Shown: positions 11,051 through 23,335, counted from the first letter of the stretch. The stretch is DNA of 64,000 bases from Lagopus muta (GCF_023343835.1 NC_064433.1:72830823-72894822); one strand, 5' to 3'. The notes: generated by a model not told the origin, from the letters alone. A program made the numbers and translations.

Positions 11051-12020
11051 TCATAGAATCATAGAATGTATTGGGTTTGTAGGGACCTCAAAGGCCATCT
11101 AATTCCACCCTCCTGCCATGGGCCAGGTTGTCAACCACTAAATCAGGTGCTAGATCAAGCTGCTCAGGGTCCCATCCAACCTGGCCTTGAACACCTCCAG
11201 GGACATCCACAAGTTCTCTGGGCAACCTGTTCCAGCATATCACCAACCTCTGAATAAAAAAAATTCCAACTAACATGTAGTCCTAATCTTTCCTCTTTTA
11301 GTTTAAAACTATTCCTCCTTGTCCTTTCACTATTGGACCATGTAAAAAGCTGGTCTCCCTCCTGTTTTTAGGCTCTGCTCAAGTACTACATGGCCACAAT
11401 GAGGTTTACTCAGAGCGTTCTCATCTCCAGACTGAACAAATCTCCCTCAACCTTTCTTCACAGGAGAAGTGTTCCAGCATTCTGATTATCTCTGTGACAA
11501 TCTTTATATCTTGTGGTCTTTCCTGATTCCTCTGGAACTGCTCCAAGAACTCCACATCTTTCTTGCTGAGGGTGCACTTGTTCCTGCTGTCTAGGTCACT
11601 GATAAAGATGTTAAAGAGCACCAGTCCTAAGACTTTTCAAATAGGATGCAGAGTGGCTTGGCAACCACATCAGCCACTTCCTTTGGAACTCTGGGATGCA
11701 TGTTGTCCAGCCCAATAGACTTGTACATACTCGGTCTCATGAGGCAGTCTTGGACTCACTCTTCTCTTACAATGAGAGGAATTTTGCTCTGCCAGCCCCT
11801 GCCTGGAGGTTCAGGATCATGAGAGATATGGGAAACCTGACTCAGTGAAGACCAAGGGAAAGAACTTGTTGAGTATGTCAGTGTTCTCCATGTCTGTTGT
11901 AACCAGTTCTCATTAGTCAGAGAGGGTGTATTCTCCTTGCTTGTGTCTTCTGACCAGTGAACTTGTAGGATCCCTTCTTGTGACTTTTCACATCCCTCAC
12001 CAAATTCAGTTCTATGTGGC
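11051..12020 (-). mobile_element. CR1 LINE, antisense, internally deleted
   Basis: The plus strand begins with the antisense CR1 tail (ATCATAGAATCATAGAAT), then the 3' UTR and ORF2 C-terminal region, and at about 11570-11625 the complement of the RT motif VLFNIFISDLD. Just after that it jumps to the linker region before RT (complement near CAGCCACTTCC and CAATAGACTTGT). The RT fingers and palm are therefore missing. It ends in diverged sequence near 12020. Confidence 0.75.
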
Positions 12021-12352
12021 TGTTCAAACTGTTCCTAAGCAGGAAGAGGAGATTCATAGCGGATTCAAAAAAACACATCTTGTTTCAGAATCTTTAGGCA
12101 CTTCACTGAAATATCTCTAACATAATGCATTCTGCACCACGTATTCTTCTAAGGCAACATATTATAAATTCTACCATAAAGCCCTAGAAATGATACACCA
12201 AGCTTTCTGGGATTTACATGTTACTTTGCCCTTTCAATAACTTCTCTAAAACCTCCATGTATCAAAGTCTAATGGTGATCTATAACCAACAGTGGAGAAA
12301 AGTTATGAGAGACATTGAGAATTACACTGTCTTAATGTGGCATATATTGATC
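12021..12352. other. Unassigned spacer
   Basis: Short AT-rich segment. I see no gene or repeat that I can name. Confidence 0.35.
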
Positions 12353-12997
12353 CAGCAGTGTGCCCTTGCGGTTCAGAAGGCAAATGGTATCCTGGGCTCC
12401 ATCAGAAGAGGGGTGGCCAGCAGGGACAGGGAGGTGATTGTCCTCCTCTACTCTGCTCTTGTGAGGCCCAATCTGGAGTCCTGCGTCCAGGTCTAGAGCC
12501 CTGAGTACAAGAAAGACAGCTGTTGGAGAGGGTCCAGAGGAGAGCCACAAAGATGATCAGGGGGCTGGAGCACCTCCCCTACAAAGACAAGCTGAAGGAG
12601 CTGGGCTTGTTCAGCCTGGAGAAGAGAAGGCTGCAGGGTGACTTCATTGCAGCCTTTCAGTACCTAAAGGGAGCCTACAAACAGAAGGGGAATCAACTCT
12701 TTGAAAGGGTATATAAAAGCAGGACATGGGGAAATGTTTTTAAGTTGAAGGAGGGAAGATGTAGATTGTATATCAGGGGAAGTTCTTTACAGAGAGAGTG
12801 GTGAGGTGCTGGAACAGGCTACTCAGAGAAGTTGTGGATGCCCCATCCCTGGAGGTGTTCAAGATCAGGTTGGAAGGGGTGTGGGCTGCCTGGTCTAGCA
12901 TTAAATGTGGAGGTTGGTGTCCCTGCCTGTGGCATGGGGGGTGGATCTTGATGATCCTTGAGGTCCCTTCCAACCCAAGCCATTCTGTGATTCTGTT
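12353..12997 (+). mobile_element. CR1 LINE 3' end, partner of the copy at 22.4 kb
   Basis: It contains the ORF2 C-terminal third and the 3' UTR, ending in the CATTCTGTGATTCTG tail. Relative to the open copy at 52.4-53.9 kb it has a TAG stop (CAGGTCTAGAGC) near 12490 and a 4-base loss near 12518. From 12379 to 12994 it matches 22399-23014 with four substitutions and no gaps, while the 18 bases just before (12361-12378) differ from the partner at half the positions. See findings. Confidence 0.9.
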
Positions 12998-13182
12998 ATA
13001 TTTATTTCATTCATATTTCATTTATGTAGTTCAGGCTTTAGTTTCCAGTCCAAAAATAAGAACTGGAATAAATTCAGTGAGAAATCAAAGAAACCCCACC
13101 AAACGACCAAAATACCTCCCAAACACCAATTTTCACCATTCATATTTCAAGGAATTAAATATTGTTTTAGTGCAAGAAATCA

Positions 13183-13247
13183 CAGAATCACAGAATTGTA
13201 GGGGTTGGAAGGGACCTCCAGAGATCATCAAGTCCAACCCCCCTGCC
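13183..13247 (-). mobile_element. CR1 3' UTR fragment, antisense
   Basis: This short piece shows the (ATCACAGA) tail, GGTTGGAAGGGACCTCC and GAGTCC-type end. It is nearly the same as the start of the fragment at 1829, so it belongs to the same CR1 subfamily. Confidence 0.8.
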
Positions 13248-13600
13248 AAATAAGCTATTAAGAATTTTCAATTTCTTATTGTGATTTCACATCAGTATAC
13301 CTCTGCTCACTTTAAAGGAATTACCTCAGAATTACTCTAGTGTGAAAGGAGAGCAAGCTCCTGTGATTCTGTAACTACTCATACTAAGCTGTTCACATAT
13401 GTCTCCAAGAGTAAGGGCTTTCAAGAGGATATTATGGAAATCAGATTCCAGTTTTCATCAGTTCATTTAATCATCTACTTTGGTCTACTGATAACTTCTG
13501 TTGCTGTGCATGTGTTTGTCCTGTAAGTGACGTCAGATTTATGGAGAAAGAAAATACCCTCTATAAAACCAGCTGATATTGCTCGAAGAAAAATAAGTTA
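13248..13600. other. Unassigned spacer left of the mariner
   Basis: No gene seen. It contains the CRE-plus-TATA arrangement listed separately and ends at the TA next to the mariner. Confidence 0.4.
13528..13568 (+). promoter_or_regulatory. Possible CRE plus TATA box pair
   Basis: A perfect palindromic cAMP-response element, TGACGTCA, lies at 13528-13535, and TATAAAA starts at 13562, 26 bp later. This spacing is like that of a real core promoter. No gene follows; the mariner starts at 13601. It may be chance or a noncoding transcript promoter. Confidence 0.3.
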
Positions 13601-14890
13601 TTGCACACTCCACTACATGCAAATGCCTTCTATATATTTCCATGGAAACTAAAACGAAGAGCATATAAACTAAATCAACACCACTACAATAAATTCTACA
13701 AAACACTATTTTTCAATATAGTCACTATCATTAACTATACATTTTCAGCTGCAATGAACAAGAGCCTACATGCCACCCTTGTAAAAATCTGCACCAATGG
13801 AGGTGACCCACTGTTTTTTAGCTGCCCTGATAGTAAAATATTGCCAGACTTTTATCAGACCAAACTGCTGAGAGTCAGAAAGTGACAAATATGTACCACA
13901 TGATGTGTGTGGTAGAACAGTCCAGCCAATGTGCTCCATAGTTTTCAAACTGGTACAGAGCCTGGTGTTACTGTGTTGCAAGAGATACGTTTTCTTCTCT
14001 GACCTGACTCTGGAAGTCCAAACCTTCAGCTTAGCATCACGATACAGTGGTCAGAATTAATGGTTTGGCTGAATTTCAGGAAATCCAGAAGGATCATCCC
14101 TTTCCTATCCCAAACGACAGTGCACATCACTTTAACCATGGAGGGCTGTCTTGAATATTTTCTTCAGTGGGGAATTCATGTTGCCACTCCATGGATTGCT
14201 GTTTTGACTCCAGCTCATAGTGGCAACATCACATCTCACCATCAGTACTGATGCAATCCAGGAAACTGTCACCTTCATCCTCATGTTGGTTCAATAGGTC
14301 CTGACAAGTTTGTTTACGGTGTTCTTTCTGTTGTTGTGTGAGCATTTTTGGGACCCACTTGGCTCAAACGCTGTGATGTTCCATTGTTGCTACCATCATT
14401 TCCAAAACATTAAAGCTGTATGACAGCTCCATACACAGTTCCCTGGTCATAAGCTGCCAATATGCACGAACAAACTGATCAAGATGCTCTTCATTTCATA
14501 GTGTGAAAGCTGTGCATGGCCATCCATGTGTATATGGCTTGTCCTTCACATCTCTGTCATCACTGTTGAAACTCATCAATCACCACCCCACTGTGCTAAT
14601 ATCCACCGTTTGGTCTCTATAAATATTCAGCAAGCATCAATGAATGTCAATGAGTGCAATTTTCTTTGCATGGAAGAATTCAGTGACACACCTTTACTTC
14701 ATACACACTTCCATGTGAGACACCATTTTATCAGACAGCCTGATTCTGCCACCGCCTGTTGCACAGCAACAAAATTTAATGAAATATTTGAAGGAAGGTT
14801 CAGTCTCTGCTGCCATACCACCAACACCTGCTTCTGACCTTGTGGGCCAGCATAATAAAATAGGAAGAATTACTTGCAGAGCAGCCCTTG
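13601..14890 (-). mobile_element. Galluhop-type mariner DNA transposon, decayed
   Basis: The element is about 1.29 kb, flanked by TA at 13599-13600 and 14891-14892, with degenerate terminal inverted repeats (the high end reads TACAAGGGCTGCTC inward on the minus strand). On the minus strand the N-terminal helix-turn-helix of a mariner transposase is legible (DIHRCLLNIYRDQTVDIST near 14600), and near the other end come GWTVLPH and KQWVTSIGADFY. Frames are broken and the catalytic DD34D residues are not recoverable in one frame. It is inactive. Galluhop is the mariner known from galliforms; the name is by resemblance. Confidence 0.85.
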
Positions 14891-14892
14891 TA

Positions 14893-15804
14893 TTTCTAAT
14901 CTTCCCTAAGAAAAGTTTTACTTCTAATTAAATTTTTTTTGTCTTGGTTGTAGTTTCTAAGGAAACGTGGATTGTAGTTAAAAGATCATAAGCCAGATCT
15001 TAATTTTTTTCCTGTCAAGAGGAAACTAACTCTTACCTGGCAGCCATGACAATTCATTTTTTAAGATTCATAGGAATACTCCAAGGCTCTCACTTCAAAC
15101 ATGACATATGGTTCTCATCTAACAAGTATGTCAGTCTGTGCTTAGTTCTAACTGCTGGGAATAGGCTCAGTGAGGTGACAAGTGTGCTTATATCCTTTCA
15201 GGCATTGTGATCTTTTTGTGCACCTTCTTCTTCCATTATAGATCCCAGGAAAATTCAAGAGTATTTGCCTCTCCGCTCTTCCCTTGTGCTCCTTTTGCCC
15301 TATCTCAAAATGAACTTCTTAAATGTTGTTTTAACAGTTGCTAGGCTGAGAAGTGGCGTTCAGCAGTTCTTTGGCTGCACTATCTGCACAGGGAAACACA
15401 GCAGAAGGGTCTGAAAGGTCTGCAGGTTATTCCCACTATCTCCTTCCTGTACAGTACAGTTAGCATATAAATGACTTGCAGTATGTAGGCCATACAGTCA
15501 GGCACAGAATAATGTAGGTCAACAGAGATCTCTGAAGTCTGGCACATAGAGCAGGGCTAGTTTCAGTTCTAGAAAAAGGTATCAGGGTCTTCTCTAGTCA
15601 AGTTCTGAATATCCCAGTATTCATATATTATGTAAGTGCCAAAACAATTATCTCTAATGAAATGTAATAGAGACGAGCTTGAGGTTTGGAATAAGGTATG
15701 GTTCAGGGCTGGAATCAGATTTCAGATGATTTTAAGGTTCAGGGATTTGGCACTGCTACCTTGGCCTTTTTATCTAAGCATCTCTTATATTACTTCCTGC
15801 ATTT
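14893..15804. other. Unassigned intergenic DNA
   Basis: No gene or repeat recognised. Confidence 0.35.
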
Positions 15805-15932
15805 TCCACCCATGCTGGATGTGGCTCTGGGCAGCCTGATCTAGTGGTTGGTGACCCTGCACATAGCAGGGGGGTTGAAACTAGGTGATCAGTGTGATCT
15901 CTTTCAACCCAGGCCATTCTATGATTCTATGA
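15805..15932 (+). mobile_element. CR1 3' UTR fragment, sense
   Basis: It reads GGGCAGCCTGATCTAGTGG, then GCAGGGGGGTTG and the tail CCATTCTATGATTCTATGAT. It is only the last part of the element. Confidence 0.85.
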
Positions 15933-18900
15933 TACTTCAAATGGAAAGTAGCAGTTTAACCAGTCTAGCCAAAGCAAGCAGCATTTATTAATATACACAG
16001 AAGAAAAGAAGTAGCTTCTGCAGTCTCTTGATTAACTGAGCATAAAATGAGCCACCCTCCCCTTTATGTTTTAATTAGATGTGAATGAATTAGTTTAAAT
16101 CACAATTGACTTACCGACTCCTCTACAAGTGCATTAACCACTAAGTTTTATTTTTTCCCTGAGAAAATCAATTTTTTCCTGAATGGGAGTGGAATTGAGA
16201 AGCGCTCCCACCGTGTTTTTTCATCCCAGAGGTTTTTTACACACAGCTGCTAATTGGCTGGAAGTTCAATTGCAACGGCAGGTTGAACACCGGCATAAGT
16301 ATGTAAACGTTCAACTCCCCTTCTGACACAGGGCAGAGAGCATCTTGAGATCAGAAGTGTGCAGGTGCCAGCCCACAGGCGGGGCATCGCTGCCCTCTGC
16401 TGGATGCTGCCGTCCACCAGGCTTTCCCCTTTTCCTCGCACCTTCTCGGATGGGGATGCAACCTTGCCTCTTTTTAATTGAGCAGAGAAACTATTTATGT
16501 GTGTATTTGCTGCAGAGGAACAGCTGCACTACAGTTTTATCTATCTGTGTTTCCTGAAATTTATTTATGTACCTTAGAAGTCTGTCTCAGATGAACTCCG
16601 ATTTCATACCTCTAAACACTTTGATTTATTTTCTGTGAATACCTTACAACAACACTCCTACTGATGCCCTTGCAGAAGGTGAAGTATGTGTATGATAAGA
16701 GCTCATAGATCCATCTTGCATTTGGGAGACATGCAGGCTGGAACCATATCCTGCATCACTCCTCTCATCTGACAGGATCAATCGTACAGTGGATATATGC
16801 AGGCGAAATAGTGAAGTAAGGAAGAGAGGGCACTGAAAACAAATGATGTAGCAAACACTGAAAGCAAATGATGTGGCAAACACCTTGAGAGAGATCTGAA
16901 GACAAGTATCCATAAAGTATCTTCATGGCATCTCAAGCAAAAAATGTATGAAAGTCGCTCTATCATCAGAATGTTGCCTGAAAAAGAAAGATATGGTATT
17001 TAGGAACTGCAGGGAAGGTAAGCAATCTCACATCGAACACGGGCAGCTGTGCTAAGGTAGAAAATCTTCATATTTGTGATAAAGTTCTTTGTGGATAAAG
17101 ACATTTACTGAGGTCTTAGGCATCTCTGTAGACATTCAGATGTGCTTGATAGCAGTGCAGATCTGATGGTCTTCCTAAAATGAGGCATTACACCTGTAAT
17201 AGATAGGTATAGCATAACCTGATGGAAAAAAAAAAGCAGATGCCATGTAAATGATGTGACACCAGTAACTGGTTTAACTTTGTCACATCCCAAGGCCCGA
17301 ACTTCAAGTAAATTATCAGTAAGACCCCTTTTAACTCCCATAGGAAATCACATGCCCCATGGTGAGACCAAAGGCCAGCAGCTACATTTGGGAATTTGAT
17401 AAGACTTGATGTTCTCATTACAGAGAACATTGCAAAGGCAGGACTGTAAGAGGCTTTGCATTGGTGCTGGCCCTGACTGTGACAGTGGAGGGGGCAGAGT
17501 AACAGTGGGTGAAGAGAGCTATTGGAGTGCATGGCATGTAGAATTTCACTCTTGATGTTCCTGTTCCACGTGAGTAGGCTCATTCAGGCTGCTGTGGCCA
17601 AATCACTCCTCTGATCCAACTTTTTCTATGTGTAGACAAATGAAAGATGCTTCATGTGCTGGAATTAGCACATGTAAAGTGCTAAGTGTACAAGGGCCCA
17701 GTTGTGGTGTGCCAGAGACTTGTGGAGAGATGGGAGAGACTGCTCCAGGAAAAGGTGGGAAAGGAAAAGGGGTCAGAGTCTTGGTCCCTGTGGGCTATGC
17801 AAACTTTCCTACAGGCTACCTGAATCACAAGAGCTCCTGGTTCACTACTGCTGAACTAAGGTTTTGACTCCTTGCTCCTGTACTCAGGCATGCAATTACT
17901 TTACAAGTCACAAAATAAGCCACTATAACCTGACATAAATTCACATCATTTACATATGGGAAGGGAGAACTGATCTCTGAGTTTTGCCTTGAGGAAATTG
18001 GTGCAGACTGCTGATATCTGGAGACTTGAATTTTGATCTTCCATTTTATAAAAGCCCGAATGGTGTGGAGCTCTTTCTGTCCCACTACCTGTTCCAGAGA
18101 GAACATTTACCTCTAAAATCACCCCTGTGCATTTTTGCTAACCATAGAAATCTGAATGTGGTCTTATTTCTTCATTGGTGAATCCCAACAGAAATCTCTC
18201 CTGAGCATTTTAAAAGCGCGCAAAACTCAAGTAATTAAAGTAAAATTTAAAAATTGTAAGTCTTCTAGATAAACCTGCCCAAACATGCCCGTGTAATTAG
18301 TGAACAAACATGAAGGAGAGACAGAACCTTGACATGGAGTTTGTATCATAAGTAATGTGAAAACTAAATTCAGTCTGACTGATCCCAGGGGCGTAAAAGC
18401 AAAATAGATGTGAGCTTCTATTGTGATACAGCAGAAGGAAATTTGTGTAACATGGGGCTTTATCTGGTGGGGCATGTGAGAAAGTGCAGAGTGGGGAAAT
18501 GGAAAGATCTCTGAAAGGCACCATAATGCTTCATTATAGCAGGATTTGTGAGCAGCAATAGACTCCTTATTTAGCAAATGACTTCTGTGTACAGTAAACT
18601 TGAACACTTCACAGTTTAGGGGTCTTGGGACATATATGAAAAGCAGAGGAATTTGAGGCAGTTTAGGCACATGTAGGTATATGGAATACACGTGCCATTT
18701 GGGCACATATAGGTACCTGGGTTTTAAAAAAATCTACTCTGGGAGTTGCATATTTGAATGAGTATATACACATCTGTTCTTCCAAGATAAAACCATAGAG
18801 TCCAACAGAGGAACTATCTGTAGCGCAGCTGTTTAGCGTCAGTTTGGGAGAAAAAATATGATATGCCAGGTTCTGATCTCAGTTTTCACAGTTTTTGCAC

Positions 18901-19590
18901 AGAATAGGAAACCAAAATTTTGTGCTTAAGACAAACCACAATATAAAGGCATACAAACAAGCTCTGCAGTTGGGGTTCTTCCATACTGAAGGCAAGGTGG
19001 CAGAAAACTCTTAAGATGTTTAAGGTGGCACTCAGTGAGTCACAGAAAGGAATTTTGGAACATTTTTTCCTGGGGCTGTAGTGACAAAAAAGACTATCCC
19101 AAAGATCCCTACATCTTTGAAATACTCTATGCATCCTACGTCAGTAATTTAATTCTCCTAAATGTCCATAACTGTGAAATGTGCAAAAATATTAATTCTC
19201 CTAGTGTTGTCACTGGATAATGAAACAGCTGTTTTGAAAAGAAGATACCATAAAAATTTATTACTATTATAAATAATAGAAATATATTCCTTCTTAGTGG
19301 TGAATCAAGTGTAATTGCTTTGCCTAAAGAAAAAATAAACCAACTTGTTCTGCTCATATATTTGGCTTACTGTTGAAGAACAATTGTCTGTATAAAGTCT
19401 GATTTCCTCAGGTGCAGATTTATGACAGTGGTGACTGCTGGGATTAAGTATCCTTGTATATTTGGCCCCATAGCTTTGTTCAGTATCTGGAACACCTGTG
19501 GGAAGATAGCTGTATGTGGCTGAGTTAAGTCACGTTGTTCTGTTATGAATTACTCAGAACTGGATTCTGAAAAATAGATGGTCTGGGTGG
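15933..19590. other. Unassigned intergenic DNA
   Basis: About 3.6 kb with no recognisable coding exon or repeat family. A candidate CTCF-like motif at 16390 is listed separately. Open frames up to 159 codons on the minus strand at 18227-18706 show no domain. Confidence 0.4.
16390..16403 (-). promoter_or_regulatory. Candidate CTCF-like site
   Basis: CTGCCCTCTGCTGG resembles the reverse complement of the CTCF core. The stretch around it (16360-16450) is more GC-rich than its surroundings. It is a motif match by eye only. Confidence 0.3.
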
Positions 19591-19599
19591 TCTACTCGG

Positions 19600-20845
19600 C
19601 ATCTGGCCTGAGGTCTGCTGATGGGAATTGCTTGTCTCCAAAAGGGAGATGGATACTTGCCCAGGAGCTGGCGGGACTTGTAGAGAGGGCTTTAAACTAG
19701 ATAGGAAGGGGGAGGGGGATAAAGCCAGGCCTGCTAGAGAGCAGCCTGGGGAAGTGGTAATGGGATTAGGTGAGAGGCGAGGGGCTCAGCTGAGGTGCGT
19801 CTACACTAATGCACGCAGCATGGGCAACAAACAAGAATCCAGCTGGTGACCAGTCGTGAGTGGTATTCCCCAGGGGTCGGTGCTGGGGCCTGTCCTCTTC
19901 AATATCTTTATTGATGACCTGGATGAGGGCATCGAGTGCACCCTCAGTAAATTCGCAGATGACACCAAATTGGCTGGAAGTGTGGATCTGCCTGGGGGTA
20001 GCGAGGCCCTACAGAGGGATCTGGACAGGCTGGAGAGCTGGGCTGGAGCCAATGGGATGAGTTTCAACAAGGCCAAATGCTGGGTCCTGCACTTCGGCCA
20101 CAACAACCCCAGGCGACGCTACAGGCTTGGGGCGGTGTGGCTGGAGGACTGCGTAGAGGAAATGGACCTGGGGGTATTGATTGATGCTCGGCTGAACATG
20201 AGCCGACAGTGTGCCCAGGTGGCCAAGAAGGCCAATGGCATCCTGGATTGCATCAGAAACTGTTGCAAGCAGGAGCAGAGAGGTGATTGTTCCCCTATAT
20301 TCAGCACTAGTGAGGCCGTACCTCGAGTACTGTGTCCAGTTTTGGGCCCCTCACTGCAAGAAAGATATTGAGGCCCTGGAACGTGTTCAAACAAGGGCAA
20401 CAAAGCTGGTGAGGGGTCTGGAACACAGGCCATATGAGGAGAGGCTGAACGAGCTGGGAATGTTCAGCCTGGAGAAGAGGAGGCTCAGGGGAGACCTCAT
20501 TGCTCTCTATAACTTCCTCAAGGGAGGTTATAGTGAGCTGGGGGTCAGCCTCTTCTCTCGTGTCATTAGTGATAGGACCAAGGGGAATGGTTTCAAGCTA
20601 CGGCAGGGGAGATTCAGGCTGGACATGAGGAAGTATTACTTTTCAGAAAGGGTGGTCAGGCACTGGAATGGACTGCCCAGGGAGGTGGTGGAATCACCGA
20701 CCCTGGGGGTGTTCAAGGAAAGACTGGATGTTGTGTTGAGGGACATGGTTTAGTAGGAGCTATTGGGAATAGGTGAACGGTTGGACTGGGTGATCTTTTA
20801 GGTCTTTTCCAACCTTAGTGATTCTATGATTCTATGATTCTAGAA
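19600..20845 (+). mobile_element. CR1 LINE, 5' part joined to RT by internal deletion
   Basis: It starts in the region before ORF2 (CAGGAGCTGGCGGGACTTGT) and reads into the endonuclease start (VYTNARSMGNKQ near 19800-19835). It then jumps to RT motif B ([15 protein letters not shown] near 19858) and motif C (FADDTKL near 19960). The rest of ORF2 continues to about 20753 in two frames that overlap near 20211-20371, followed by the 3' UTR and the tail (GATTCTATGATTCTATG). Most of the endonuclease and the RT fingers are absent. GC content and preserved frames suggest it is younger than most CR1 here except the copy at 52.4 kb. Confidence 0.9.
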
Positions 20846-21671
20846 ATCTAGTCTTTTTCCTGGCTGTTAATTTGAGACCAGTGAATGCTGCATTAGAATT
20901 GCACTAGTGGTGTCTGTTGAATTTGGACTTGTAAACTGCTTTTAAAGTTAGGCAAACTTCTGTGAGTTCATAATATCAGTGTCTTTCCGCTACTCCAGAG
21001 CCTTGTTTAACTGTCTATGAAATTGGTTAACAGCGGAGAAAGTAAAGTATGGTCTCTGGAATATTCACTGAAAGCAAACGCTTCTGGAGTGATGCAGCTC
21101 CCCAAAATGCATTACTTTTATTTTCCCATTAGATACTGTAAACATTTATTTCAATATTTATTTAGCATTATCACTATCACTGCAAGAAACCCCAAAGTTT
21201 AAGGATCACAATGGCATTTTACTGTCTGTCTTCTACCTTTATCATACCATACCTAGTAGCCACATAACATTATCCAATGAAACATAATAGTGATGGCATA
21301 AGATAGACAAATATTACTCTTATTACAAAGCCAAGAAAACAAAAGCAAAAATGTAACAACTGACAAGGTTGCAGGAATCAATATATTATTTTATAGTAAA
21401 TACTTTGTTCTCAACTCTCTGATATACCAGGTACATATCTTGATAACAAACTGCTGTTCTTTGAGGCCAGCATCCAGGGTGGCTTCCCAACAGAGCAGCC
21501 AGCCAGCAGCAGCGGGGAAATTACTTGCAGTGATCCAAATGTCATTGTAGTAGTCATGTTGACCACAGATGTCTTTTGTCTCTGCTCAGGAGTTTTATAT
21601 TTCAGTTGACTCAAGCTGCCCTGATATCCACAGGGTAGTTTTCCTGGCATGTGGTTGAATGCAGCTTTGTA
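20846..21671. other. Unassigned spacer
   Basis: No gene or repeat recognised. Confidence 0.35.
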
Positions 21672-22030
21672 GGTTGCTCTGAAAGAAATTTCTCCTACTT
21701 ATTTCCATGGAAACTACAACAGGTATAAAGAGCACAGAAACGCTACGTAATAGAGGCAGTTCTCGCCTACAAAATGCTATTTTTCAATCTAGTAACTACT
21801 ATTAGCTATGTATTTTTGGGAGCAATGAACAAGACCATGTAAGCCACAATCATAAAAATCTACACCAGTCAAGGTGACCCACTGTTGCTGCAGCCACTTC
21901 TGAAATGCATGGCCTGCTGACACATTGTGCTAACATCCACTGTTTGGTCTCTATAAACATTCAGCAACTGTCAGTGAATGTCAATGAGTACAATTATATA
22001 TATATATATTTTTTTGTCATGGAGGAATTC
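21672..22030 (-). mobile_element. Internally deleted mariner, truncated by CR1
   Basis: It matches both ends of the region covered by 13601-14690 (shared strings TTTCCATGGAAACTA, GGTGACCCACTGTT, GTTTGGTCTCTATAAA), but the middle of the transposase gene is missing, giving a short nonautonomous form. An (AT)n tract has expanded at 21996-22008. The far terminus is lost where an antisense CR1 begins at 22031. Confidence 0.8.
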
Positions 22031-22112
22031 ATAGAATCATAGAATCATGGAAGTTAGAAAATACCTCGCAGATCACCCAGTCCAACCATCCACTTATCAC
22101 CAGTATTTCCCA
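22031..22112 (-). mobile_element. Older antisense CR1, first part (split)
   Basis: Antisense CR1 tail and 3' UTR (ATAGAATCATAGAATCATGG, then CCCACTACACCATGT). The sequence resumes at 23024 after a sense CR1 inserted into it. Confidence 0.8.
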
Positions 22113-23023
22113 CTACACCATGTTCTGATGACACCAAGCTGAGTGGTGCAGCTGACACAATGGAAGGAAGGGATGCCGTTTAGAGGGACATGAACAGACT
22201 TGAAAGGTCGGCCTCGGTGAATCTGATAAGGTTCAACACAGCAAAGTGCAAGGTTTTGCACTTGGGATTGAAGAATCCCAAGCGTCCATACAGACTGGGA
22301 GGAGCGGTCCTTGAGAGCAGCCCTGCAGAGAAGGACCTGGAGATCCTGGTGGATGAAAAACTTAACATGAGTCAGCAGTGTGGTTCTGCAGCTTAAAAAG
22401 CAAATGGTATCCTGGGCTCCATCAGAAGAGGGGTGGCCAGCAGGGACAGGGAGGTGATTGTCCTCCTCTACTCTGCTCTTGTGAGGCCCCATCTGGAGTC
22501 CTGCGTCCAGGTCTAGAGCCCTCAGTACAAGAAAGACAGCTGTTGGAGAGGGTCCAGAGGAGAGCCACAAAGATGATCAGGGGGCTGGAGCATCTCCCCT
22601 ACAAAGACAAGCTGAAGGAGCTGGGCTTGTTCAGCCTGGAGAAGAGAAGGCTGCAGGGTGACTTCATTGCAGCCTTTCATTACCTAAAGGGAGCCTACAA
22701 ACAGAAGGGGAATCAACTCTTTGAAAGGGTATATAAAAGCAGGACATGGGGAAATGTTTTTAAGTTGAAGGAGGGAAGATGTAGATTGTATATCAGGGGA
22801 AGTTCTTTACAGAGAGAGTGGTGAGGTGCTGGAACAGGCTACTCAGAGAAGTTGTGGATGCCCCATCCCTGGAGGTGTTCAAGATCAGGTTGGAAGGGGT
22901 GTGGGCTGCCTGGTCTAGCATTAAATGTGGAGGTTGGTGTCCCTGCCTGTGGCATGGGGGGTGGATCTTGATGATCCTTGAGGTCCCTTCCAACCCAAGC
23001 CATTCTGTGATTCTATGATTCTG
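22113..23023 (+). mobile_element. Sense CR1 LINE inserted in an older CR1
   Basis: It covers ORF2 from just after RT motif C ([10 protein letters not shown]) to the 3' tail (ATTCTGTGATTCTATGATTC). The same TAG stop and 4-base loss as in the copy at 12.35 kb are present. The part before 22399 is only moderately like the open copy at 53 kb, while 22399-23014 is almost identical to 12379-12994. Confidence 0.9.
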
Positions 23024-23335
23024 TGTCTCTCAGAGCAATATCTAAACATATCTTGAGCACCTACAGGGATTGCGACTCTACCAACTCCTTGGTCAGCTCA
23101 TTCCAGTGCGTAATCACTCCTTCAGCAAGGAATTATTTCCTAACGCCCAACCTGACCTTCCCCTGGAGCAAATTGAGGCCATTCTCTCTAGGCCTACTGC
23201 TAATTACATGGAAGAAGATGCTGACCCCCACCTTGCCACAACCTCCTTTCAGGTAGTTGTAGAGAGCAATAAGGTCTCTTCTGAGCCTCCTCTTCTCTAG
23301 ACTAAACAATTACAGTTTCCTCAGCTGCTTCTTAA
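23024..23335 (-). mobile_element. Older antisense CR1, second part (split)
   Basis: Continues the antisense CR1 of 22031-22112 without evident loss: CATGT on the left joins TCTCTCAG on the right as in uninterrupted copies. It covers the ORF2 C-terminal region and ends near 23335. Confidence 0.8.

Noticed and set aside
18227..18706. 159-codon minus-strand frame
   Set aside because: No motif beyond low-complexity hydrophobic stretches; nothing around it looks like a gene.
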